Assembly (NCBI GenBank): GCA_028293405.1
Contig: JAQGOW010000309.1
Span: forward strand, 1 to 7,617
Reading direction: 5' to 3'
DNA length: 7,617 nucleotides
Source of the DNA: Verrucomicrobiales bacterium
GTDB taxonomy: Bacteria > Verrucomicrobiota > Verrucomicrobiia > Limisphaerales > Palsa-1400
Shown here: one piece after another, positions 1 through 5,935 of the stretch
How the letters are laid out: the number at the start of each line of letters is the position of its first letter
Numbering within the stretch: the first letter of the stretch is position 1
The notes under the pieces: generated by a model
What the model saw: the letters and a program-made list of their open reading frames with translations, nothing else
What the model was told of the DNA's origin: nothing
The model's database searches: none
Translations under genes and position numbers: made by a program

Positions 1-300
1 CAAGGCCGCGAGCAGGCCGCCTTCGCAAATGACGAATACGGTGCAGCCCGGATCGGTTTCGCTGAGGAAATCGGCGGTGTTTAGCGCCGAGGTGTAAAAG
101 TGGCGTGGCGTGACCCCGTGAATTCCAAGATGACGCACCCGCACAGCGAGATCCTCGGGTGTTGGGGCCGAATTGTTTGTAAGAAAAAGAAATGGCGTGC
201 TGGTTGCGATGAGTGCCTGGACAAATTCGGCAGCGTCCGGGATGAGGTGGTTCTCCCGGTAGATAACCCCGTCCATGTCGATTAGATATCCGGTTTTCAT
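1..300 (-). CDS. HAD-IIA family (NagD-like) phosphatase, N-terminal part
   Basis: This minus-strand reading frame opens with ATG at 298-300 and is still open at the window edge, so only 100 N-terminal residues are seen and the C-terminus lies outside. Visible in the sequence: the HAD motif I DMDGV, with nucleophile Asp8 and Asp10; the NagD-type continuation IYRENHLIPDA; motif II in FLFLTNN, with Thr41-Asn42-Asn43; and TSALNTADFL at 70-79, a position where relatives often have TSA-x-TA-x-(Y/F)L. Known for the family: HAD-IIA enzymes are cytoplasmic Mg-dependent phosphatases acting on sugar phosphates, nucleotides, p-nitrophenyl phosphate or glycolytic side products. The substrate cannot be inferred here. 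The start is well placed because the catalytic Asp lies eight residues in, as is usual. No Shine-Dalgarno sequence precedes it. It is divergent from the neighbouring hydrolase and shares a 199-bp spacer with it. The family call is strong; the exact enzyme is unknown. Confidence 0.9.
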   Translation of the reverse strand, partial: MKTGYLIDMDGVIYRENHLIPDAAEFVQALIATSTPFLFLTNNSAPTPEDLAVRVRHLGIHGVTPRHFYTSALNTADFLSETDPGCTVFVICEGGLLAAL

Positions 301-330
301 AGCTTTGGTTGTTTGTGCCACATCGGTAGA

Positions 331-363
331 GCAGGTCCCGGGAATTTCAGGCGGGGGACCTGC
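331..363. other. 9-bp inverted repeat in divergent spacer
   Basis: GCAGGTCCC (331-339) is the exact reverse complement of GGGACCTGC (355-363), separated by 15 nt. A second, mutually exclusive stem, CTGCC (360-364) with GGCAG (372-376), overlaps the right arm. There is no U-tract on either side, so it does not look like an intrinsic terminator. It lies 31 bp upstream of the HAD start and 137 bp upstream of the hydrolase ATG. It could be an operator, a structured 5' leader, or a chance palindrome. The rest of the 301-499 spacer holds no promoter I can call. Confidence 0.35.
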
Positions 364-499
364 CGGGATTTGGCAGCGTGAACTAGTCAGCAGAATTCAA
401 GCCATGACAACTTGCTTGGAGTTTGTGTGTGGAAAACTGCGACCGTGCTGAAAAAGTTGCGCACGATGCGTAAAATTGAACATATTGCGTCTGATTACT

Positions 500-1387
500 A
501 TGCGTTTTCTTCATTTTCGTTGGACTGTTGTATTTGCGATTTGCCTGTGCACCTGCAATTGGGGACGCGCAGAAGTTTTGCGCGATGTTCCTTACTGCAC
601 GAATTCGGGAGTGGTGTTGAAGTTGGATTTGTATTTGCCGGATAAGAAATCGGACAAGCCGATGCCGCTGGCGGTGTTCGTCCATGGTGGCGGATGGCAG
701 AAGGGCAGCAAGGTGGGTTCGGTGTGGTTGAACGTGATGCGACTGGAGTTGAACAAACGCGGGTTCGTTGTCGCATCGGTTGATTATCGGCTCGCGCCAA
801 AAAACAAGTGGCCGTTGTTTATGAATGATGTGAAATGTTCGATTCGATTTTTGCGCGCCAATGCGCGGAAATTTAGTATCGAGCCAAAACGTATCGGCGC
901 TTGGGGCACAAGTGCGGGCGGACATCTGGTGGCGATGCTTGGAACAGCGGACGAGAGCGCGAACCTGGAAGGGGAACACTACAAAAATCAATCCAGCAGC
1001 GTGCAGGCAGTGGTGGATTTTTTTGGGCCGACAGATATCCCGTTGCTTGTGAGTGAACGACAGCATGTGGAACGAGCTAAAATTGTCTTCGGTGTGGAAT
1101 TGGAAGAGAACGGGATGACAAACCAAGCGGTGTTGAAGGAGGCCAGTCCGGTCACGTATGTCACGAAACATTCAGCGCCGACGATGATTATTCACGGCAC
1201 TCGGGATGAACTCGTCCATCCCAATCAGGCGCAGGTTTTTTATGACAAGTTGAAAGCTGCTGGGGTTCCGACGCGTATGACCCTGGTCAGAAATGGCACG
1301 CACGGATTGGCGACGCCAAATATTGATCCGGCGAGGGAAGAATTGGTGCAGCAGGCGGCGGATTGGTTGGAGCACTATGTAAAATAG
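500..1387 (+). CDS. Secreted alpha/beta-hydrolase (esterase/lipase, HSL/BD-FAE-like)
   Basis: Predicted carboxylic-ester hydrolase of the alpha/beta fold, 295 residues from ATG 500. The N-terminus is a plausible Sec signal peptide: Arg2/Arg7, a hydrophobic core near residues 8-19, and a likely signal-peptidase I site after Gly22-Arg-Ala24, so the enzyme probably acts in the periplasm or outside. In order, the mature part has the oxyanion-hole motif HGGGW from His62, the nucleophile elbow GTSAGGH with Ser138, the acid Asp236 in HGTRDELV, and the base His268 in NGTHGL. The triad and spacing are complete. Family members cleave acyl or feruloyl esters, short-chain lipids or acetylated sugars; the substrate is not readable. 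A longer reading from TTG 476 adds eight residues, but ATG 500 gives the better signal peptide. Neither start has a Shine-Dalgarno sequence. The gene stands alone: divergent from the HAD gene, convergent with ald. Confidence 0.88.
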   Translation: MRFLHFRWTVVFAICLCTCNWGRAEVLRDVPYCTNSGVVLKLDLYLPDKKSDKPMPLAVFVHGGGWQKGSKVGSVWLNVMRLELNKRGFVVASVDYRLAPKNKWPLFMNDVKCSIRFLRANARKFSIEPKRIGAWGTSAGGHLVAMLGTADESANLEGEHYKNQSSSVQAVVDFFGPTDIPLLVSERQHVERAKIVFGVELEENGMTNQAVLKEASPVTYVTKHSAPTMIIHGTRDELVHPNQAQVFYDKLKAAGVPTRMTLVRNGTHGLATPNIDPAREELVQQAADWLEHYVK

Positions 1388-1407
1388 CGGCGCTTGTCTA
1401 CCTGTTC

Positions 1408-1499
1408 AAAAAAAACTAACGCATGTGTATACCGAGTTGCTGAACACTTTTTGAGCAGCTGCGTACAGTCACGTTGCTGCGGACGTGGACGTCCGCAAC
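1408..1499. repeat. Structured convergent spacer, REP-like element or terminator region
   Basis: The 115-bp spacer between the hydrolase stop and the ald stop contains two hairpins. The first pairs AGTTGCT (1435-1441) with AGCAGCT (1454-1460), with one G-U pair. The second, stronger one pairs TGCGGACG (1478-1485) with CGTCCGCA (1490-1497) around a TGGA loop. It can alternatively fold as GTTGC/GCAAC plus GGACG/CGTCC with a 3-nt bulge. The core contains GGACGT twice in tandem (1481-1492). An A8 run at 1408-1415 reads as T8 on the minus strand, downstream of ald, but lies about 20 bp beyond the nearer stem, so it is not a textbook terminator. The position suggests transcription termination for both genes; the look suggests a dispersed intergenic repeat, which a single window cannot prove. 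Confidence 0.4.
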
Positions 1500-1502
1500 C
1501 CG

Positions 1503-2603
1503 CTAAATTTTCGCGGCTTCGTATTGCATGCCGTGGGCTTCGGCGACGGCTTTGTGGGTGAGCTTGCCGGCCATAACGTTGATGCCGCCGATTAATGCCG
1601 GTTGTTTCTGGCAGGCTTCTTTTAAACCCAAGTCTGCAAGCATTTCGATGTAACGATAGGTGACGTTGGTGAGGGCTTGCGTCGCGGTGCGGGCGTAAGC
1701 GCCGGGCATGTTGGCGACGCAATAGTGCGTGACGCCTTCTTCCACGTAAACGGGATGATCGTGGGTGGTCGGACGCGAGGTGTCCGCGCAGCCACCTTGA
1801 TCGATCGCGATATCTACGAGCACGCTGCCGGGACGCATTTTGCGGAGCATTTCGCGATTGATGAGCTTGGGAGCTTTTGCGCCGGGAACGAGCACTGCGC
1901 CGATCAGCAAATCAACCGTGGGCAGCAAATCAATCAGGTGCGCTTCGCTGGAGTAAAGCGTGTGCGCGGTGTGCAGCGTGATGTCGAGGAAACGCATGCG
2001 TTCCAGATCGACTTCTAGAATCGTGACGTCTGCGCCGAGACCTTGGGCCATGCGCGCGGCGTTAATTCCGGAAGCGCCTCCACCCAAAACAACGACGCGG
2101 CCGGGCAAAACTCCAGGCACACCGCCGAGGAGAACGCCGCTACCGCCGTGATGTTTGGCGAGAAAATATCCGCCGACCAAAATACTCATACGCCCGGCGA
2201 TTTCGCTCATCGGTTCGAGCAAGGGCAATCGGCGATTGACCTCAACGGTTTCATAGGCGATGCCGGTGACGCCGGATTTGAGCAAGCCTTCGGTCAAGGT
2301 GCGGTCGGCGGCGAGGTGGAGGTAAGTGAAAAGAATTTGGCCGGGACGGAGCAGGGGAATTTCGGAGGGCTGCGGCTCTTTAACCTTCACGATCATGTCG
2401 GCCTTGGCGAAAACTTCTTTATGATCAGCGACGATTGTTGCGCCGGCTTTTTCGTATTCAGAATCGAGATAGCCGATACCTGCGCCGGCGTTTTTTTCGA
2501 CGATTACCTGATGGCCGCGCTTGACGAGTTGGTAGGCGGCGGAGGGAAGCAGAGCGACGCGAAATTCTTGAATCTTAATTTCTTTCGGAACACCAATAAT
2601 CAT
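1503..2603 (-). CDS. ald: Alanine dehydrogenase
   Basis: NAD-dependent L-alanine dehydrogenase (pyruvate + NH3 + NADH to L-alanine), cytoplasmic, 366 residues against about 370 for the family. From ATG at 2601-2603 the protein begins [10 protein letters not shown], the usual Ald N-terminus. Residues that bind substrate or act in catalysis in characterised Ald fall at the expected numbers: Arg15, Lys75 in VKVKEP and His96 in TYLHLA. The later catalytic Asp is Asp268 in VDIAIDQGG. The NAD-binding Rossmann loop VVLGGGASG covers 171-179. Other family signatures are [26 protein letters not shown] and VANMPGA. The frame can be extended 11 codons to a TTG at 2636, but homology supports the inner ATG. 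There is no Shine-Dalgarno sequence. It is monocistronic, convergent with the hydrolase and divergent from the sigma factor. The enzyme allows growth on alanine or ammonia assimilation; the direction used here is unknown. Confidence 0.96.
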   Translation of the reverse strand: MIIGVPKEIKIQEFRVALLPSAAYQLVKRGHQVIVEKNAGAGIGYLDSEYEKAGATIVADHKEVFAKADMIVKVKEPQPSEIPLLRPGQILFTYLHLAADRTLTEGLLKSGVTGIAYETVEVNRRLPLLEPMSEIAGRMSILVGGYFLAKHHGGSGVLLGGVPGVLPGRVVVLGGGASGINAARMAQGLGADVTILEVDLERMRFLDITLHTAHTLYSSEAHLIDLLPTVDLLIGAVLVPGAKAPKLINREMLRKMRPGSVLVDIAIDQGGCADTSRPTTHDHPVYVEEGVTHYCVANMPGAYARTATQALTNVTYRYIEMLADLGLKEACQKQPALIGGINVMAGKLTHKAVAEAHGMQYEAAKI

Positions 2604-2765
2604 AAGTTTGGAGCGAGCGTAAACGGTGAACGGCAAAGTCAGAAGTAAAAAATCGAATGCAGGAGTTGATGCAGATCAAAGCACAAGGTTATCTAATGTG
2701 ATGCTGGCGTGAATACCTCCTGTCCTCGCTGTCCGTTTTTTAGGCCGGCGGTTATTCTTTATTGA
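2604..2765. other. Divergent spacer between ald and the sigma-factor gene
   Basis: This 162-bp region must hold the promoters of both flanking genes. The only ordered element I see is a direct repeat ATGCAG at 2657-2662 and 2669-2674, with a 12-bp period, which could be half of a regulator site. A TCTAAT hexamer (2692-2697) resembles a -10 box for the sigma gene, but the upstream TTGATG lies 20 bp away, too far for a good sigma-70 promoter. No convincing promoter or ribosome binding site is visible. Confidence 0.25.
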
Positions 2766-4403
2766 TTGAACGATTTGAGTGATCAACAGCTCCTGCGCGA
2801 TTACGCGGAGAACCATTGCGATGCCGCCTTCGGTGAATTGGTGCGGCGTTACGTTGATCTCGTTTATTCGGCAGCGATACGGATGGTTTGCGACATGGAC
2901 GCCGGGAAGGACGTGACCCAAGGTGTGTTTTTGGCGCTGGCGCAGAACGCTTCGCGGCTCACCAATCATCCGGTGCTGTCGGGTTGGTTGCACACGACGA
3001 CGCGAAACATTGCGGCGAATTTCGTCCGCACGAATGCTCGCCGCCAAGCGCGGGAACGTGAGGCTGTTGTTATGAATGAGCTCCTTTCCGGCCAAACCGA
3101 AGCTTCGTGGGAAGATATTTCGCCCCACCTTGACGCCGCGCTCGGTGAATTGTGCGAGTCAGATCGCAATGCGGTTTTGCTCCGTTACTTCGAGAAAAAA
3201 ACGGCACAGGAAATGGCGGGAATTCTTGGCGTCAGCGCTGCCGCGGCCCAAAAGCGCGTCAACCGCGCGGTCGAACGGCTGCGCGAAGTTTTTATTCGAA
3301 GCGGCGTTGCGGTCGGCACTGGTGGAGTCGCTGTCGTGATTTCAGCGAACGCGGTGCAGGCGGCGCCGGTTGGATTCGCCAGCGCCATTACTGCGGCTGC
3401 TATCGCCGGTTCCACCACCACAACCGCAGTTACTTCTGCCGTTATCAAAACTGTTGCCATGACCACACTTCAAAAAACCGTTGTTACTCTTTCCATTGCT
3501 CTGCTCGCCGGCGCGGGAATTTACGAGCTTCGCCAGTCGGCAAATTTGCGCCATCAATTGCAGGAGTTGCGAAGTCAGCAAGCGTTGCTGCCGGATCGAA
3601 TGCAGCAGTTGATCCGCGAACGCGATGACGCTACTAACCGGCTGGCTGTGTTGCTCGCGGACAATGCGCGATTAAAATCAAACCCGTATCGGCGTGACGC
3701 TTTGAAATTGCGCGACGAAAACGAACAACTGCGCACCAATGCGGCACAGGCGAATGATCCGTTCGTAAAGCAGGCGCTTGGCTGGAAGGAGAATGAGAGG
3801 AAGCTGCGCAAGTTATTCGCGGAACATCCGGAACAAAGGGTTCCCGAATTGGCTTTGCTCAGTGACGAGCAATGGCTGGGGATCGCGCAAAGCGCCCACT
3901 TGGATAGCGAGATTGGCATTCGCAAGGCAGCGAGCCAAGTGCGACATAGTGCAAAAAACAATTTCATGCCCGATCTGATGACGGCGTTGAGTGAATTTGT
4001 AAAATCCAACGGCGGGATTTTGCCGACGGATCTGAACCAGTTGCAACCGTTCTTCAAGCAGCCGGTGGATGAAGCCATGCTTCAACAATACGAACTAACA
4101 GCCACCGGAAAATACAAAGGCGGTTTCGTGGTGAAAGACAAGGCGGTGGTAGATAAAGAATACGATTACTGGTGGCAGGTCGGTCCTAATGGTTACGGTC
4201 CCGACGCGTCGGAGCGGATCCTTGCGGGAATAAAAGCTCAAGTGGAAATTCTTAAGCCGGTCGTGGAGGCTTATGCCGCCGCTAATAACAACGCCCAGCC
4301 AAATGCTATGAGTGATCTAAAGCCTTTCATCACCACACCCCAACAGCAAACAGCGATCAACGAGCTGATCGAAAAAGGTTTTACGACCGAGGCCGGCAAA
4401 TAG
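2766..4403 (+). CDS. Sigma-70/ECF-like sigma factor with membrane segment and C-terminal domain
   Basis: A 545-residue protein whose first third is an RNA polymerase sigma factor. Region 2 covers about residues 7-95 and includes AAFGELVRRYVDLVYSAA and the DVTQGVFLALA core (49-59). Region 4 covers about 122-177, with the helix-turn-helix TAQEMAGILGVSAAAAQKRVNRA (146-168). An Ala/Gly-rich segment follows (181-215), containing SANAVQAAPVG. Next come a hydrophobic helix near 238-253, a coiled coil rich in Gln/Leu/Arg (about 255-325), and a C-terminal domain (about 330-545) with PEQRVPELALLSDEQWL (355-371) and two similar Pro-Leu-Pro-Phe modules. Typical ECF factors are about 200 residues, so over 300 are extra. 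A TGA abuts the TTG start (2763-2765), and the next in-frame ATG (Met40) would destroy region 2, so TTG is forced. No separate anti-sigma gene adjoins. Tethered or regulated activity through the extension is inference. The gene is convergent with the next one, with a 14-bp gap. Confidence 0.88.
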   Translation: MNDLSDQQLLRDYAENHCDAAFGELVRRYVDLVYSAAIRMVCDMDAGKDVTQGVFLALAQNASRLTNHPVLSGWLHTTTRNIAANFVRTNARRQAREREAVVMNELLSGQTEASWEDISPHLDAALGELCESDRNAVLLRYFEKKTAQEMAGILGVSAAAAQKRVNRAVERLREVFIRSGVAVGTGGVAVVISANAVQAAPVGFASAITAAAIAGSTTTTAVTSAVIKTVAMTTLQKTVVTLSIALLAGAGIYELRQSANLRHQLQELRSQQALLPDRMQQLIRERDDATNRLAVLLADNARLKSNPYRRDALKLRDENEQLRTNAAQANDPFVKQALGWKENERKLRKLFAEHPEQRVPELALLSDEQWLGIAQSAHLDSEIGIRKAASQVRHSAKNNFMPDLMTALSEFVKSNGGILPTDLNQLQPFFKQPVDEAMLQQYELTATGKYKGGFVVKDKAVVDKEYDYWWQVGPNGYGPDASERILAGIKAQVEILKPVVEAYAAANNNAQPNAMSDLKPFITTPQQQTAINELIEKGFTTEAGK

Positions 4404-4417
4404 TATCTCGGAGGGCG

Positions 4418-5767
4418 TTATTGAACCAACCTATCCAAAGTAATCGCGCTGGCCACGGAGCTGCGGGCGTTTTCAATTTTCTCCATTTCACGGCGAACGA
4501 TCGCGCGACTGGAATCATCCCGCGTCGCGACTTCCTGACCGGTGGCGCAGCGCAATGATTGAAGGACGTGGTCGTAGGTGATTTGTGCTAGAGGGCGCCC
4601 CGGTGTGTAGGCGGTTTCTTTTGCATTCGTTTCCACGATCAATCCGGTTTGGATCAACGGCTCGATGACTTTTTGGAGCAGCTTGCTCGGGACGGCTAGA
4701 ACTTCCGAAACTTCCAACAAGGTCGGTGGTGCGGTTCCGTTGTGGAATCGTTGCGCGATGAAGGTCATGACGCGGAGGGCAAGAAATTCGCGACCGCGTT
4801 GGTTCACGTTCTCGGTCATGCGTTCCTGGAAATAACGGCGTCGATTTTGCCACGCGTAGGATATTTGGGCACCAAAGAGAACAATGACCCACGAGAAATA
4901 AAGGCCGGCAAGGAAGAGCGGGAGCACGGCGAGGCTGCCATATATATTAGTGCTTTGAACGACCTGGCCAAGGTAGAGGGAGGCATAATGGTGGTTCAGG
5001 TGAACGAGAATTCCAGCGAGAATTCCGCCGATGAGGGCGGCGTCAGGGCGCACGCGCGTATTCGGCATGAGCACGTAAAATAGCGAGAAGGTGATCATGA
5101 GGACGATGATGGGGAGAAAGGAGTAGAGAAAGTTCCCGAGCATCGGCGTTTTATCGATGATTTCCTGCGTCGCGCGAAAATAAGGTCCGGCACTTAAACC
5201 CACGGCAAGAAGCAACAAGAGCGGGACGAGCGTGATGGCCGCCCAATATAGTACAACGCGCGTAAATAGACTCCGCCCGCGTTGCACGCCCCAGATGTCG
5301 TTCAAGGTCGCTTCGATATTGCTGAGCAGGGAAATGCCGACAAAGAGCAGGGCGATGAGCGCGGTGGCTTTGAGACTGCCGCTTTTTACGGCGTCGCGCG
5401 CATGATGGACGTACTCGAGTACATTTTGTTGGGCATCAGTGCCGGCGGCGGGCACGAGTCCGAGTTGCGGCGCGGCCCGCGTGATGGCGCTTTTGATCCA
5501 GGCGTCGGTTTGTTTGCTGTCGACAAAACTGCTGGCAAAACTCAAGCCGACGGCGAGCAGGGGAATTATCGAGAGCAGCGTCGTGTAAGCAAGGGCTGAC
5601 GCGCGAACGAGACAGCGGTTCGCCACGAACGTCCGTCCGACTAGCGCCCAAAAATGAACGAATTTTTCCAGCCTACCTTGCTTAGATTCGTCGTAGCTGG
5701 CCGAAGGATTGAGGTAGCCGTGGATCGTTTGTTGGAATTTTTTCAGCCTGGAAACCGTTTGACTCAC
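4418..5767 (-). CDS. YihY/BrkB-family inner-membrane protein with C-terminal extension
   Basis: A 449-residue integral membrane protein. The N-terminal 45 residues are charged and cytoplasmic-looking. The family motif LVRASALAYTTLLSIIPLLA (53-72) opens the first of about six membrane helices, near 57-79, 133-150, 170-191, 212-235, 243-262 and 277-303. NTRVRPDAALIGG and the ending YGSLAVLPLFLAGLYFSWVIVLFGAQ also match the YihY/BrkB pattern. The family was once misnamed ribonuclease BN; its molecular role is unsettled, possibly transport or envelope function. After the last helix, about 140 residues remain. Residues 330-380 (ALRVMTFIAQRF through TLLEVSEVLAVPSKLLQKVIEPLIQTGLIV) resemble a winged helix-turn-helix, followed by a charged tail. 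The start is GTG at 5765-5767. A TAG codon directly precedes it in frame and the next Met is residue 209, so GTG is forced. There is no Shine-Dalgarno sequence. The gene is divergent from the sensor gene. Confidence 0.9.
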   Translation of the reverse strand: MSQTVSRLKKFQQTIHGYLNPSASYDESKQGRLEKFVHFWALVGRTFVANRCLVRASALAYTTLLSIIPLLAVGLSFASSFVDSKQTDAWIKSAITRAAPQLGLVPAAGTDAQQNVLEYVHHARDAVKSGSLKATALIALLFVGISLLSNIEATLNDIWGVQRGRSLFTRVVLYWAAITLVPLLLLLAVGLSAGPYFRATQEIIDKTPMLGNFLYSFLPIIVLMITFSLFYVLMPNTRVRPDAALIGGILAGILVHLNHHYASLYLGQVVQSTNIYGSLAVLPLFLAGLYFSWVIVLFGAQISYAWQNRRRYFQERMTENVNQRGREFLALRVMTFIAQRFHNGTAPPTLLEVSEVLAVPSKLLQKVIEPLIQTGLIVETNAKETAYTPGRPLAQITYDHVLQSLRCATGQEVATRDDSSRAIVRREMEKIENARSSVASAITLDRLVQ

Positions 5768-5859
5768 CTAAGCAAAGTTAGAGTCAAGCAACCAAAGTGC
5801 AAACGCAAAGTTCCGCGCATTCACTATTGGTCAAGGTTTCCCCTAAAACACCATCCGGT

Positions 5860-5876
5860 AGGCGCCCTATTTGCAC
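5860..5876 (+). promoter_or_regulatory. Candidate sigma-54 (-24/-12) promoter
   Basis: GGCGC at 5861-5865 and TTGCA at 5871-5875 give the GG-N10-GC spacing that defines sigma-54 promoters (consensus TGGCACG-N4-TTGCW). Nine of the twelve informative consensus positions match: GG, C, C and TTGCA. The T before GG, the A of GGCA and the following G do not. The initiation point would fall near 5886, about 50 bp upstream of the sensor start. A 6-bp inverted repeat, GGTAGG (5857-5862) with CCTACC (5896-5901), overlaps it. One imperfect match in 168 bp could be chance; support would need an rpoN gene in the genome and conservation of the site. Confidence 0.3.
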
Positions 5877-5935
5877 TCGGATTTTCGTGTGACATCCTAC
5901 CCCCTCTATGCTGGAGTCAAATTTAGCGATGTCCC

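Noticed and set aside
383..1171. Long minus-strand open frame opposite the hydrolase
   Set aside because: It is antisense to a gene with a complete catalytic triad and encodes a low-complexity His/Arg/Gln-rich product with no recognisable domain.
1375..1722. Minus-strand frame spanning the ald 3' end and the convergent spacer
   Set aside because: It overlaps ald in another frame, is Arg/His-rich, and shows no domain.
2043..2648. Plus-strand open frame of 201 codons opposite ald
   Set aside because: It is a shadow of the highly conserved alanine dehydrogenase frame, with no family motif and an overlap of the true start.
2666..2697. TTGATG ... TCTAAT as a sigma-70 promoter for the sigma-factor gene
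   Set aside because: The spacer is 20 bp and the -35 box matches only four of six positions, so it is too weak to list as a promoter.
4354..4371. CGATCA/TGATCG hairpin near the end of the sigma-factor gene, followed by an A run
   Set aside because: It lies inside the coding sequence with a short stem and no T-tract in the direction of transcription. It is not a credible terminator.
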